64,000 nt of DNA from the NCBI GenBank assembly GCA_017412715.1, contig JAFPWU010000011.1, forward strand, positions 21,502-85,501, written 5' to 3'. Below the pieces are notes generated by a model. It made no database searches, was not told the origin of the DNA, and worked only from the letters and a program-made list of their open reading frames with translations. This document shows, one piece after another, positions 25,116 through 34,729 of the stretch (its first letter is position 1; every line of letters starts with the position of its first letter). Position numbers and translations under genes: made by a program. This DNA is from Clostridia bacterium. GTDB taxonomy: Bacteria > Bacillota > Clostridia > Christensenellales > Aristaeellaceae.

Positions 25116-25658
25116 ATGAAGCTTCTCATCGCCTCCGATATCCACGGCTCTGCCTTTTACTGCCGAAAACTGCTGGAAGCCTTTGACCGTGAAGGAGCGG
25201 AGAAGCTCCTGCTGCTGGGCGATATTCTTTACCACGGTCCCAGAAACGACCTGCCCCGGGACTACGCCCCCAGGGAAGTCATCGGCATGCTGAACCCGCG
25301 GAAATCCCGGATCCTCTGCGTCCGGGGAAACTGCGATTCGGAAGTGGATCAGATGGTGCTGGATTTTCCTCTGATGGCGGATTATGCCCTGCTGTATCTG
25401 GAGGGGATCACCCTGTACGCCACCCATGGCCATGTTTTCAACACAGGTCACCTGCCCCCTCTCGGCGATGGGGATATCCTGCTCCACGGGCACACCCACA
25501 TTCCCGCCTGGGAGGATCACGGAAATTATCTGTATCTGAATCCCGGCTCCGTATCCATCCCCAAAGAAAACACTCCCCGCGGATACATGATCCTGGAGAG
25601 CGGAGGTTTCCTCTGGAAAAACATGGAAGGCGAAATATATCACCGGCTGGAGAGATAA
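25116..25658 (+). CDS. yfcE: YfcE-type metallophosphodiesterase
   Basis: 180 residues; small calcineurin-like phosphodiesterase with two metals. Motifs in order: SDIHGS, GDIL, GNCD, HGH and HGHTH. Length and motif spacing match E. coli YfcE, whose physiological substrate is unknown. The last codons form the left arm of the terminator at 25643-25680. Confidence 0.9.
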   Translation: MKLLIASDIHGSAFYCRKLLEAFDREGAEKLLLLGDILYHGPRNDLPRDYAPREVIGMLNPRKSRILCVRGNCDSEVDQMVLDFPLMADYALLYLEGITLYATHGHVFNTGHLPPLGDGDILLHGHTHIPAWEDHGNYLYLNPGSVSIPKENTPRGYMILESGGFLWKNMEGEIYHRLER

Positions 25659-25680
25659 TCCTCCTCCAGCCGGTTTTTTT
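25643..25680 (+). terminator. Rho-independent terminator overlapping the yfcE stop
   Basis: A perfect 10-bp stem (CCGGCTGGAG with CTCCAGCCGG) and an 11-base loop containing the TAA stop, followed by seven T residues. Confidence 0.92.
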
Positions 25681-25694
25681 CATAAAAAACAGAA

Positions 25695-26615
25695 TCAGAC
25701 AGCAGGCATCTTTGCTCTGGCCAGGAGGCGCTCCGGAGAAAGCTCCGTGTTCACGGTTCCCGCTCCCTCCACCGCCAGCGCGGCCGCTGCGGCGCCAAGC
25801 CGGGCAATGTCCGGCAGGCTTTCCCCCCGGAGAAAGCCCCACACCATTCCCGCCATCATGGCATCCCCGGCCCCGGTCATATTGACCGGTTGGGCGGGGC
25901 AGCAGGGAATACGGCCGGTACAGGCCCCATCCGCGGCATAGACCCCCTCCGCCCCGAGGGAAATAAAAACGCTTTTCAACCCTCTCGCCAGCAGGGCTTC
26001 CGCTGCCCGGGGCAGATCCTCCTCCGACCGGATAGGTACCCCGCTGAGCATCTCCGCTTCCTGCCGGTTGGGCTTCAGCGCATACAGTCTGGAGAGAACG
26101 GGAAGCATGCGCTCCGCCTTGCGGACGGAAACCGGATCCCCAAAGATCGGGGCCTGGCAATGCTCCGCCAGAAAACGGATGCTCTCCTCCGGCAGATTCG
26201 CGTCCAGGACCACCGCGTCCGCCCTCCCCAGCACATCCATCTGACCGGCCAGATAGTCCGGGCTGATGAACCGGCAGATTTCCATGTCCGAAACCGCCAG
26301 GCGCATGTCGCCCCGTTCATCCGCGATAAACAGATAGGTGGAGGTCGGCTCCTCGGAAACCCGGAGAATCCGCTCACAGTCCATGCCCGCCAGGGCACAC
26401 TCCGCGGCTACCCGGTCCCCGTGAGCGTCCTGTCCCAGGGCGGTAAGGAAGGTCACCGGCATCCCCAGCAGGCGAAGGTTATGGGCAATATTCCGTCCCA
26501 CGCCCCCCACGGATACACGGACACGGCCCGGGTTGGAGTCCCGATCCAGAAGCTTCTGATTCGGATGTCCCCCGATGTCAACATTCGCGCCGCCCACCAC
26601 CACAACATGCTTCAT
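25695..26615 (-). CDS. PfkB-family carbohydrate kinase (pseudouridine-kinase-like)
   Basis: 306 residues; ribokinase-fold sugar or nucleoside kinase. VVGGANVDIGG at the start and SVGGVGRNIAHNLRLLG resemble pseudouridine kinases more than ribokinase; NMTGAGDAMMAG contains the catalytic Asp. A pseudouridine-5'-phosphate glycosidase is not nearby, so the substrate stays open. The gene overlaps the DegT aminotransferase by 4 bases. Confidence 0.82.
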   Translation of the reverse strand: MKHVVVVGGANVDIGGHPNQKLLDRDSNPGRVRVSVGGVGRNIAHNLRLLGMPVTFLTALGQDAHGDRVAAECALAGMDCERILRVSEEPTSTYLFIADERGDMRLAVSDMEICRFISPDYLAGQMDVLGRADAVVLDANLPEESIRFLAEHCQAPIFGDPVSVRKAERMLPVLSRLYALKPNRQEAEMLSGVPIRSEEDLPRAAEALLARGLKSVFISLGAEGVYAADGACTGRIPCCPAQPVNMTGAGDAMMAGMVWGFLRGESLPDIARLGAAAAALAVEGAGTVNTELSPERLLARAKMPAV

Positions 26616-27730
26616 TCCTTTTCCCCCGGAGCGTACTCATTCAGCGCATCCATGACATACCGAACCTGTTCCTCCGTCATGCCCGGGTACAGGGGAATGC
26701 TCAGGCCGGTTTCCGCCAGTTCCTCCGCTGCCGGGAAATCCCCCTTCCGGTATCCCAGATCGGCGTAAGCTTTCTGAAGATGGATCGGTACGGGATAATA
26801 GATCTGGCAGTGAATGCCGAGGTTTTCCAGGTATGTCAGCAGCTCATCCCGCCTGGCCGTAAAAACCGGGAAGGTATAATAACCGTTCCCCTCGTCCTTT
26901 TTCAGCAGCCGAAGATGCTCATTCCGGATGCCTGTCTCATAGGCGGCCGCAATGGCTCTCCTGGCCTTCATCCAGTCCTCCAGGTGAGGCAGCTTGGCCC
27001 GCAGTACCGCCGCCTGCAGCTCATCCAGCCTGGAGTTCACACCCGTAAAGTCATGATAGTACTTGCGGGAGGAGCCGTAATTCCCCAGCTTTCGGACCTT
27101 CTCCGCGATGTCCCCGTCATCGGTGACCACGGCGCCGGCGTCCCCCAGGGCTCCCAGATTCTTGCCCGGATAGAAGGAAAAGCCGGCGGCGGTTCCGAAG
27201 GTTCCGGCCCGCTTTCCGTTCTGGACCGCTCCATGAGCCTGGGCCGCGTCCTCCAGCAGCAGCAGGTGATGTTTCTCCGCCAGGGACTTAAAGCCCTCCA
27301 TGTCCGCCACCCGACCATACAGCTGCACCACCATGATGGCCTTCGTCCGGGGGGTCAGACGCTTTTCCGCCTCCTCGGGGGTGATCAGGGCTGTTTCCCG
27401 GTCCGGATCCACCAGCACCGGTTTCGCCCCCACATAGGACACCGCCAGCGCGCTGGCGATGAAGGTATTGGCGGGTACCAGCACCTCATCCCCCTGCCCG
27501 ATGCCCGCGGCCAGCAGAATCAGCCGAAGAGCATCCAGTCCGTTCCCCACGCCGATGCAGTACCGGCTGCCGCACCAGGCGGCAAACTCCTCCTCAAAAG
27601 CCCGATCCTCCTCGCCCAGGATAAACCATTCCCGGTCCATCACCCGTTTCCAGGCCGCATCCAGTTCTTCCCGCATGGGATCATGCATCCCTGAAAAGTC
27701 CAGATAGGGGATATTCATCCGCTTGTTCAT
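26612..27730 (-). CDS. DegT/DnrJ/EryC1 sugar aminotransferase
   Basis: 372 residues; PLP enzyme that normally aminates a nucleotide-linked keto sugar. LEDAAQAHGA and FSFYPGKNLGALGDAG (PLP lysine) are clear. The rest of a nucleotide-sugar pathway is missing here; its only partner is the PfkB kinase, whose gene overlaps it by 4 bases. ATG at 27730 has AAGGA nine bases upstream; a second ATG four codons later is possible. Confidence 0.88.
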   Translation of the reverse strand: MNKRMNIPYLDFSGMHDPMREELDAAWKRVMDREWFILGEEDRAFEEEFAAWCGSRYCIGVGNGLDALRLILLAAGIGQGDEVLVPANTFIASALAVSYVGAKPVLVDPDRETALITPEEAEKRLTPRTKAIMVVQLYGRVADMEGFKSLAEKHHLLLLEDAAQAHGAVQNGKRAGTFGTAAGFSFYPGKNLGALGDAGAVVTDDGDIAEKVRKLGNYGSSRKYYHDFTGVNSRLDELQAAVLRAKLPHLEDWMKARRAIAAAYETGIRNEHLRLLKKDEGNGYYTFPVFTARRDELLTYLENLGIHCQIYYPVPIHLQKAYADLGYRKGDFPAAEELAETGLSIPLYPGMTEEQVRYVMDALNEYAPGEKE

Positions 27731-27792
27731 CTTTTCCAGTCCTTCCCGCCGCCCGGCTCAGTCCGAAACCCGGCTTCGCAATGCGCCGCAGT

Positions 27793-27868
27793 GGAAACGA
27801 GGGCTCAGGCTGTCCCTGAGCCCTCGCTCCGGCTTCGAACGCCGTAAGCGCGTTTATTCAGCTTTCCC
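27793..27868. repeat. Hairpin element 3' of uxuA, related to the dispersed repeat
   Basis: It contains a perfect 12-bp stem (27798-27809 with 27815-27826, loop of 5). One end is GTGGAAACGAGGG, and the other (reversed) GGGAAAGCTGAATAAACG matches the repeat family ends. The right end supplies the last codons and stop of uxuA. It may also terminate uxuA transcripts, although the T-run is only three long. Nothing else is seen in this gap. Confidence 0.55.
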
Positions 27869-28936
27869 TTCATTCTTTTCAATCGCTTCCCACAGGCCGT
27901 TCAGGTAGGCGGCGCCCAGGGCCCGGTCATAAAGGCCGTATCCGGGTCTTCCTTCCTCGTCCCAGATCATTCTGCCGTGGTCGGGCCGGATATAGGTGTC
28001 CGGCACGGTCTCATGAATGGCCTTCATGATCTCATACAGGTCCAGATCCCCTGTGCAGGACAGATGGGCCGCCTCCCGGAAGTGATGATAGCCCAGGTAC
28101 TTCACGTTGCGCACGTGCATGGCGCCAATCCGGTTCATCCCTCCAAAGTGGCGGATGATCGCGGGAATGTCGTTCTCCGGATTGCTGCCCAGAGATCCGG
28201 TGCAAAGGCACAGGGTATTGGCCGGGCTGTCGTGAAGGGCCACGATCTTATCGTAATCCTCCTGGCTGTGGGCAATACGGGGCAGATTGAAGATGGGCCA
28301 GGCCGGGTCATCCGGATGGCAGGCCATGCGGACCCCCACCTCCTCGCAGACCGGGATGACCGCGTCCAGGAAATACTTGTAGTTTTTCCGCAGATCGTCC
28401 CCCGTCATCCCCTCGTACTGCTTCAGCGTCGTCTCCAGCAGGGCCAGCCGCTCCGGCTCCCATCCGGGCAGGGTAAATCCCTTGCTGTCCTCCGCGGTCT
28501 TGCGGACAATTTCCAGCGGCCCCATGGCGCCCAGATCCTTCTCGTCGAAATACAGGCTGTTGCTGCCGTCCTCGGGAATCACCCGGGCCAGGTCGGTCCG
28601 CAGCCAGTCGAAGACGGGCATAAAGTTATAGACGATCACCTTCACCCCGTGCTTTGCCAGCATCCGGATGGTGGAGATATAATTGGCAATGTACTCGTCC
28701 CGGGCGGGCAGGCCCGTCTTGATATCCTCATGGACATTAACGGACTCGATCACCTCCAGCTCCAGCCCCGCCTCGTTGACCTCCTTCTTCAGGGCAACGA
28801 ATTCGTCCTCTGGCCAGTCCACCCCCGCAGGCTTGTCCAGCAGGCCCATCAGGCCGGTCATGCCGGGAATCTGCTTAATATACTTCAGCGGGATCGGGTC
28901 GGTTTTGCTGCCATACCAGCGGAATGTCATTTTCAT
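27854..28936 (-). CDS. uxuA: Mannonate dehydratase
   Basis: 360 residues; converts D-mannonate to 2-keto-3-deoxygluconate in hexuronate (glucuronate) breakdown. MTFRWYG near the start, the long TIM-barrel core with [16 protein letters not shown] and [12 protein letters not shown] are characteristic. The start follows AAGGAGAA. No uxaC, uxuB or kdg genes are beside it, so this is a lone member of the pathway in this window. Confidence 0.94.
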   Translation of the reverse strand: MKMTFRWYGSKTDPIPLKYIKQIPGMTGLMGLLDKPAGVDWPEDEFVALKKEVNEAGLELEVIESVNVHEDIKTGLPARDEYIANYISTIRMLAKHGVKVIVYNFMPVFDWLRTDLARVIPEDGSNSLYFDEKDLGAMGPLEIVRKTAEDSKGFTLPGWEPERLALLETTLKQYEGMTGDDLRKNYKYFLDAVIPVCEEVGVRMACHPDDPAWPIFNLPRIAHSQEDYDKIVALHDSPANTLCLCTGSLGSNPENDIPAIIRHFGGMNRIGAMHVRNVKYLGYHHFREAAHLSCTGDLDLYEIMKAIHETVPDTYIRPDHGRMIWDEEGRPGYGLYDRALGAAYLNGLWEAIEKNEGKAE

Positions 28937-29053
28937 AGGATGATTCTCCTTTCCATATTTATCTGCTCCGGATCCCCGAAGTCAGAATAATGCCCTGGAA
29001 ACCGCCGATGCCAGGCGATGAGATCCGCCCGCGGAAGGGCGGTATCAGCCGGA

Positions 29054-29857
29054 TCAGTTCAGATACATTCCGGGGAAGATCATGTTGGTTCCTACCTGCA
29101 CAGCCCCAAAGTCATTCATCAGATGTTGCTGCGGCAGGCTCCGGGTCATAATTCGCGCGCTCACCTGGGTCACGCCTTCGGCCGCCATGATCGCCATGGT
29201 TCTGTGCAGGAGCGCCCGGGCCATGCCCTGCCTGCGGCTTCCCGGCTCCATATAAATGGCGACCAGCTCCGCGTAGTCTCCCTGCCCTGCCATAATCGTC
29301 TCGCCGATCAGGCCCGCGTTCCGATACAGTCCCAGGGCGATGAAATGCGGCATGTGCATCATCTCAACCAGGGTATTCCGGTCCAGCACCGTAATTTCAT
29401 TCATCTGGAGCCTGGAAATCAGTCCCTGCTGCTCCTCCCAGGTGTTCAGGGGAGTGGCCGCCACCGTGCAACTCATGGGGATCCTGCCGTCGCCAAAGGG
29501 GATCTGCAGGGAAACCACCGCGTCGCTGTCCTCCAGATCGAACCCGTTATGCAGATAAAATTCCCGGTTCTGCTCATCCTGGGGATTCAGGCTGGTATAG
29601 AGGCGCGCCCGGAGCTGGGGATTCACGTTCTGCAGCTGTCTGGCCCGCGCAACCAGGGCCCCGAAGAGCAGATACCGGCTGGAGGGATCCCCCTCGATCG
29701 AGAAGTACAGGTTCACCGGGCAGTCCGGATACAGGCCGGGCTGCAGCTGGTAGAGGATATAGCCGTATCCGGTCTGGGTTCCCAGATCGTCGATAGCAAA
29801 GAACACGTCCTCAGGATTCATGTTGTTAACGGGCTGCTGGGGATGTACGATCGTCAT
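29054..29857 (-). CDS. Tandem GNAT-type N-acetyltransferase
   Basis: 267 residues from MTIVHPQQPVNN. Two acetyltransferase-like halves are visible; the second has the acetyl-CoA loop (EPGSRRQGMARALLHRTM, about residues 202-219, R-x-x-G-x-A). The first half lacks a clear loop and is probably structural. The start at 29857 is fixed by the promoter at 29897-29925; the longer frame would begin at or before the transcription start. Substrate unknown. Confidence 0.8.
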   Translation of the reverse strand: MTIVHPQQPVNNMNPEDVFFAIDDLGTQTGYGYILYQLQPGLYPDCPVNLYFSIEGDPSSRYLLFGALVARARQLQNVNPQLRARLYTSLNPQDEQNREFYLHNGFDLEDSDAVVSLQIPFGDGRIPMSCTVAATPLNTWEEQQGLISRLQMNEITVLDRNTLVEMMHMPHFIALGLYRNAGLIGETIMAGQGDYAELVAIYMEPGSRRQGMARALLHRTMAIMAAEGVTQVSARIMTRSLPQQHLMNDFGAVQVGTNMIFPGMYLN

Positions 29858-29896
29858 GAAGAAAAATCCTTTCCCTTCTTCGGTTTGCACAGGGAC

Positions 29897-29925
29897 ATTA
29901 TAGACAGAATGAGGGGCCCTGTCAA
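29897..29925 (-). promoter_or_regulatory. Consensus SigA promoter of the GNAT gene
   Basis: Minus strand TTGACA (29920-29925), 17 bases, TATAAT (29897-29902): a perfect match to consensus. Confidence 0.92.
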
Positions 29926-29970
29926 AGGATGAAAGCAGACTTCGGGGATGTACTCTTTTTGAATTCTCAT

Positions 29971-29999
29971 TTGCTTTCCCCCGCCGTTCATGTTATTAT
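29971..29999 (+). promoter_or_regulatory. Promoter of ppk1
   Basis: TTGCTT (29971-29976), 17 bases, TATTAT (29994-29999), 24 bases before the ATG at 30023. It is divergent from the GNAT promoter. Confidence 0.65.
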
Positions 30000-30022
30000 G
30001 GAAAATAAGAGGTGATATTTCT

Positions 30023-32431
30023 ATGCCTTCAAAAGGTAAAAGTGGAAAGAGCGGAGGAGCCTCCGCCTCTGAAAATCTGTATATTAACCGGGAACTCAGC
30101 TGGCTGGCCTTCAATCAGCGCGTCCTCCTGGAGGCGGCGGACCGTACGGTTCCCCTGCTGGAGCGGCTGAAGTTCGTCATGATCTATCAGTCCAACCTTG
30201 AGGAGTTCTACCGGGTCCGGATCGGAATTCTGACGCATCGCGCCATTCTGACCCCGGATCAGAGGGATCCCCTTTCCGGGCTCCTGCCGGAAGCGCAGAT
30301 TCAGGAGGTCCTCCGGATTACCCAGGAACAGAACGACCTGATGGAAAGCATCTGGAAGAGCATCCGGGAGGAGCTTCGCGCCAACCGGGTGGATGTTCTG
30401 GACTTTAAGAAGGGCTTCAGCAAGGTGGATGAGCTGATGAGCAAGAAGCTCTTCGGCGATATCCGGGATCTGCTCTTTCCGAAGATTATCAGCATTGATC
30501 AGCCCCTCCCCTTCCTGTGGGACGGGGAGACCAACGTGATCGCGTTCCTGGGCCGCGGAACGGATCAGAAGCTGTGCATCATTCCGCTTCATCGGGTTCC
30601 GGCCTATCAGACTTTTGAAATCAACGGCTGCCAGAAGATCGTTCCCACCGCCCTGCTGGTGCGCCATTTCCTCCCTCTCCTGCTGAAGAAGGAGAATGTG
30701 GTTCAGTCCGCCATCATGGAGGTCACCCGGAATGCGGATGTCTTCCTCTCCGGCATGGAGGATCGGGCGGACGACGACCTGCGCCATAAGGTCTCCGGGA
30801 TGCTCTCCAAGCGGAAAAGGGAGATGCCCGTCCGGGTCAGGCTCTATGGCAAGCTCAACGACGCCAACCGGGCCCTGCTGATCCGGAAGCTCCATATCCC
30901 GGAGAATCGGGTCTTCGGTCAGAGCGTTCCCTTTGATCTGTCCTTCCGTTCCGTCATCGGCGGTCCCGCCAGCTTCCGCTACGTGGAGCACCGCCCTGCC
31001 CGGGATATCGGGCTGAAGAAGGGGGAATTCTTCTCCTACATCGAGAAGCGGGATCTGCTCCTCTCCTTCCCCTTCCAGTCCATGATGTCCTTCGTAGATC
31101 TGATCTATGAAGCCGCGGACAATCCGGATGTGCTTTCCATCAAGATCACCCTTTACCGCATGTCCGCCAGCAGCAAGATCGCCGCGGCCCTGGCCTACGC
31201 GGCGGATCGGGGCAAGGATGTGCTCTGCCTGCTGGAGCTCCGCGCCCGTTTTGACGAGCAGAACAATATCGACTATTCCGAGATGCTGGAGGACGCGGGC
31301 TGCCGGGTTGTCTACGGCCTGCCCGATCATAAGGTTCACAGCAAGCTCTGCCTCATTACCCTGCAGCATAACGGCAACCTCCGCCGGATTACCCAGGTGG
31401 GCACCGGCAACTATAACGAAGTCACCAGTGAGCAGTATACGGATCTGTCCATGATCACCGCCCGGGAGGACGTGGGACTGGACGCGGAGGCCGCCTTCGC
31501 GGCCCTGGCCAACGGAGAGATTCCTCCGGAGGCAAAGGCCCTCTGGATCGCCCCCCTGACCTTTATGCCCCGGGTTCTGGAACTGCTGGATCAGGAAATC
31601 GCCAAGGGAGAGGCCGGCCGGGTCAGCATCAAGGTTAACGGGCTGAATAACCGGGAGCTCATGGAAAAGCTCATCGAGTGTTCCCAGGCGGGAGTGAAGG
31701 TGGAGCTCTTTGTCCGGGGCATCTGCTCCCTCCGGGCCGGGGTTCCCGGGCTGACGGAGAATATCACCGTTCGCAGCGTGGTGGGCCGCTGGCTGGAGCA
31801 TTCCCGGATTTACAGCTTTGGCGAAGGGGACGAGCAGCGTCTCTTTATCGGCTCCGGCGATCTCCTGAACCGAAACCTTGAGCGCCGGGTGGAAGCCTTC
31901 ATGGAAGCCGTCACCCCGGATGTCCGGGATCAGCTGAATGAGATTCTCGAGGCCCTCCGGAACGACCGGGAAAAGGGCTGGATCATGCGTCCCGACGGCA
32001 CCTATTACCGGGAGGAGAACGCGGGGGATACCTCCTCCCAGGAAGCGCTCTATCGGTATTTCAGCACCCGCAAGGTCTCCCTGGCCGAGGCCCTGGCCGA
32101 TCCGGAGTCATGGCCGGTGAACCGTGCAGCTCCGAAAATCGTAGCCCCCGCGGAACCGGAGGCGGAAGAACAGGCGGAGCCGGAAAATCCTGCGGACGCG
32201 GAAGAGCAGGCGGAGCCGGACCTGTGCGAGGAACCGGAAACAGCCCCCGCCCCGGAGGCTGAGCTCACTCCCGATGCAGAAGCGCCGGAAGATATGCCCC
32301 TGCCCGATCCGGAAAAAGGGACTGAACCGGCCGCCAGCTCCCGGGATCAGTCCGCACCGGCGTTCCAGGCGGAGTCTTCCGAGGCAGCCCAGAAATCCCT
32401 CTTCGGCTGGCTGCACCGAAAAGGAAAATAG
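30023..32431 (+). CDS. ppk1: Polyphosphate kinase 1 with acidic C-terminal tail
   Basis: 802 residues from MPSKGKSGKSGG, preceded by AGAGGTGAT; the 11-residue longer frame starts inside the -10 box. It polymerises the terminal phosphate of ATP into polyphosphate. YINRELSWLAFNQRV is the N-terminus, GLPDHKVHSK holds the histidine kinase-type site and NRNLERRVE the second phospholipase-D-like motif. After about residue 700 comes a ~100-residue Ala/Pro/Glu-rich acidic tail ending LFGWLHRKGK, which is not part of the usual family and is likely disordered. Confidence 0.93.
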   Translation: MPSKGKSGKSGGASASENLYINRELSWLAFNQRVLLEAADRTVPLLERLKFVMIYQSNLEEFYRVRIGILTHRAILTPDQRDPLSGLLPEAQIQEVLRITQEQNDLMESIWKSIREELRANRVDVLDFKKGFSKVDELMSKKLFGDIRDLLFPKIISIDQPLPFLWDGETNVIAFLGRGTDQKLCIIPLHRVPAYQTFEINGCQKIVPTALLVRHFLPLLLKKENVVQSAIMEVTRNADVFLSGMEDRADDDLRHKVSGMLSKRKREMPVRVRLYGKLNDANRALLIRKLHIPENRVFGQSVPFDLSFRSVIGGPASFRYVEHRPARDIGLKKGEFFSYIEKRDLLLSFPFQSMMSFVDLIYEAADNPDVLSIKITLYRMSASSKIAAALAYAADRGKDVLCLLELRARFDEQNNIDYSEMLEDAGCRVVYGLPDHKVHSKLCLITLQHNGNLRRITQVGTGNYNEVTSEQYTDLSMITAREDVGLDAEAAFAALANGEIPPEAKALWIAPLTFMPRVLELLDQEIAKGEAGRVSIKVNGLNNRELMEKLIECSQAGVKVELFVRGICSLRAGVPGLTENITVRSVVGRWLEHSRIYSFGEGDEQRLFIGSGDLLNRNLERRVEAFMEAVTPDVRDQLNEILEALRNDREKGWIMRPDGTYYREENAGDTSSQEALYRYFSTRKVSLAEALADPESWPVNRAAPKIVAPAEPEAEEQAEPENPADAEEQAEPDLCEEPETAPAPEAELTPDAEAPEDMPLPDPEKGTEPAASSRDQSAPAFQAESSEAAQKSLFGWLHRKGK

Positions 32432-32450
32432 GAAACGCTGAGGCAGCGCG
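32430..32450. repeat. Solo end of the dispersed repeat after ppk1
   Basis: AGGAAACGCTGAGGCAGCG starts at the ppk1 stop and matches the left end of the repeat family. No convincing right end is present. Confidence 0.35.
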
Positions 32451-32500
32451 CTTGATGAAACTGATCAGGGTCCCAAATAAATGGAAAGGAGACCGGTACC

Positions 32501-33460
32501 ATGTCTGAAAGCTACAATATCTGTCTCGACGTCGGCGGCACCAAAGTTCTCGGCGCCATCTTCAATGAAAAGGATGAAATTATCTTCCGTCTGAAGAAGC
32601 GGTCCAAAGGCGGCGGCTCCGCCTCCACGGATGTGGAAAAGGTCATCATTGACGTGGTGGAAGAGATGATCGCCTCCTCCGGGATTGACCGCTCGAAGCT
32701 GAACGCCATTGCCTCCTGCGCCCCCGGCGTCATCGATCAGGACAAGGGGATCGTCCTCTTTACGCCCAATCTCCCCTGGCGGAATTATGACATGGCCGGC
32801 GCCATGCGCAAGCAGTTCGGGGTCCCCTTTTACGTTGGCAACGACGTAAATCTGGGCGTCCTGGGCGAGTATCATTTCGGCGCAGGCCGGGGATATCAGA
32901 ATATTGTCGGCTTCTTTGTGGGCACCGGCATGGGCGGCGGCCTGATTCTGAACGGCTCCCTCTATACCGGGCATCTCTTCAAGGGCGCCGAGTATGGCCA
33001 CATGATTCTGGATCCCAAGGGCCCCCGGTGCAACTGCGGCCAGCGTGGCTGTCTGGAGGCCTTCTCCAGCAAGCAGGGCATGAGCGCCTATATCCGGGAG
33101 CAGGTAGCCAAGGGAAAGAAATCCGTCATGGCGGACGCGGTCAAGGACGGTGTTTTCCGCTCCAAGGCCCTGGTCAAGGCCCTGAACGCGGGGGATAAGG
33201 TAGCCATGGCGGCCGTGGATCGGGCCTGCCATTACCTGGCCATCGCCACCGGCAATATGATCAATACCATCTCCCCCGACCTGGTCATCTATGGCGGCGG
33301 CGTCATCGAAGCCCTGGGGGATGTTTTCCTGGAAAAAATCCTCGCTGAAGTGGATCAGTACTGCATGCCCCAGATTCGCTCTACGGTGGATATCAAAAAC
33401 GCTTCCCTGGGGGATGATTCCATTCTCTACGGCGACCTGGCCATGATCAAGCATCTGTAA
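32501..33460 (+). CDS. ROK-family sugar kinase (glucokinase-like)
   Basis: 319 residues; ATP-dependent hexose kinase. DVGGTK is the phosphate loop, VGNDVNLG contains the catalytic Asp, and CNCGQRGCLEAF is the ROK zinc motif. No HTH domain, so it is an enzyme and not a repressor. Glucose is the usual substrate of this type, but this is inferred. GGAAAGGAG precedes the ATG and the terminator at 33477-33506 follows. Confidence 0.88.
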   Translation: MSESYNICLDVGGTKVLGAIFNEKDEIIFRLKKRSKGGGSASTDVEKVIIDVVEEMIASSGIDRSKLNAIASCAPGVIDQDKGIVLFTPNLPWRNYDMAGAMRKQFGVPFYVGNDVNLGVLGEYHFGAGRGYQNIVGFFVGTGMGGGLILNGSLYTGHLFKGAEYGHMILDPKGPRCNCGQRGCLEAFSSKQGMSAYIREQVAKGKKSVMADAVKDGVFRSKALVKALNAGDKVAMAAVDRACHYLAIATGNMINTISPDLVIYGGGVIEALGDVFLEKILAEVDQYCMPQIRSTVDIKNASLGDDSILYGDLAMIKHL

Positions 33461-33476
33461 TCCGGTAATATAACTT

Positions 33477-33506
33477 CGCCCCGCTGCTCTCGCGGCGGGG
33501 CGTTTT
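33477..33506 (+). terminator. Terminator of the ROK kinase gene
   Basis: Stem CGCCCCGC with GCGGGGCG, loop of 10, then four T residues, 17 bases after the stop. Confidence 0.8.
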
Positions 33507-33559
33507 CATGCTTATGATCTTGAAGATTACACGCGCTTGGGCAAGAAAGCATCCCTTCC

Positions 33560-34690
33560 CTACAGGACAATATCCCCGACCCGGTATCCCCGGGGCAATT
33601 CCTCTTCTTCCAGAAACGCAAACTCCGGATCCTCCAGTACCGGCAAAAACGCCTCGTAGGGATAATTCGGCAGCTCGCACCCGTAACTGGTCTGCCCGAA
33701 CCATCCGCCTTCCTTCTTTTTCTGATTCAGATCCCTGGCGAATTTCGTCCGGTTGGAGCAGTCATGAACCACGATCTCCCAAGCCTCCTCCGCCGCGGCC
33801 TTCATGATTCTCAGGGTAATCTCCCGGCTGAAGATCGGGCTCAGATATCCCATCCGATAGAAATAAAGGTTCTCCCCCCAGTAATTTCCCAGATTGTTCT
33901 CGTTCAGGTGCAGCTCCGCGCAGTTCATAAAATCGATTCCCGTGTCCAGGATCATCCCTTTTTTCTCCCGGAACCGGGTCTCGAATTCCCGGGTCATCGG
34001 AGTTTCGATTCCCACCTGGGAAATATATTTTTTCGCGATGCCCATGCTTCGGATCACATTCTCCGACGTGCCCGAGGCGCCCAGATTAAATCGGATTTCA
34101 TCCAGTCCCGCCTCCCCAAGCCTGCGGAGGTTTTCCTCCGTGGCCAGAAGCCCATTGGTATACAGGTGCTGGTGCACCCCAGCTTCATGGAACCTTCGGA
34201 TGATCCCATAGTACTTTTCGATTTCCATCATGGGCTCCAGATACACGTAGGCGATTCCCGTAGGCTTTCCCTGGATGGCAAACAGGAGTTCCAGGTCCTC
34301 CTCCCGATACCTTCCTCCCCCGATTTCCCACAGTCCTTCCCCGATCGGAGGAATCGCGTCCATCACGCCGTAGTCGTAGCAGAAGGGGCATTGCGCATTG
34401 CATCGGTTCGTCTTCCGAACCGCGCTCAGCCCGGTTCCCATCAGGCAGGATCTGCATCCCCCGGGGAATTTCTCCTCCGGCCCCACAAACAGCGTGCTGG
34501 GGCCAGGCCCCATGCCCCTGAGTCCCGGAATCTCCTCCTGCATCCTCCGGAACCTGGCTTCCGCAGCCAGCTCAATCTGACTGAAAACCGCCAGAGCAAT
34601 CTCCTGCTGACGGATTCCCAGGGGCTGATCCTCCGGCAGGGCGGCAAAAAAGCGAAACCATTGCAGGGCATCCTTCTTCGAAATCTTCAT
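33560..34690 (-). CDS. Radical SAM protein of unknown function
   Basis: 376 residues. CNAQCPFC (about residues 97-104) is the 4Fe-4S/SAM motif. A second pair, GGCRSCLMGTG, lies about 17 residues earlier and could bind another metal. The barrel contains YLEPMME, YTNGLL and RFNLGASG, as in elongator- or PflA-like proteins. C-terminal region with SYGCELPNYPYEAFLP carries a further cysteine. It stands alone, convergent with the ROK gene. I cannot name a substrate. Confidence 0.8.
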   Translation of the reverse strand: MKISKKDALQWFRFFAALPEDQPLGIRQQEIALAVFSQIELAAEARFRRMQEEIPGLRGMGPGPSTLFVGPEEKFPGGCRSCLMGTGLSAVRKTNRCNAQCPFCYDYGVMDAIPPIGEGLWEIGGGRYREEDLELLFAIQGKPTGIAYVYLEPMMEIEKYYGIIRRFHEAGVHQHLYTNGLLATEENLRRLGEAGLDEIRFNLGASGTSENVIRSMGIAKKYISQVGIETPMTREFETRFREKKGMILDTGIDFMNCAELHLNENNLGNYWGENLYFYRMGYLSPIFSREITLRIMKAAAEEAWEIVVHDCSNRTKFARDLNQKKKEGGWFGQTSYGCELPNYPYEAFLPVLEDPEFAFLEEEELPRGYRVGDIVL

Positions 34691-34729
34691 GCTGACCTCA
34701 TCTTTTGTTTCGTTTGTGTTACGGTTTTG

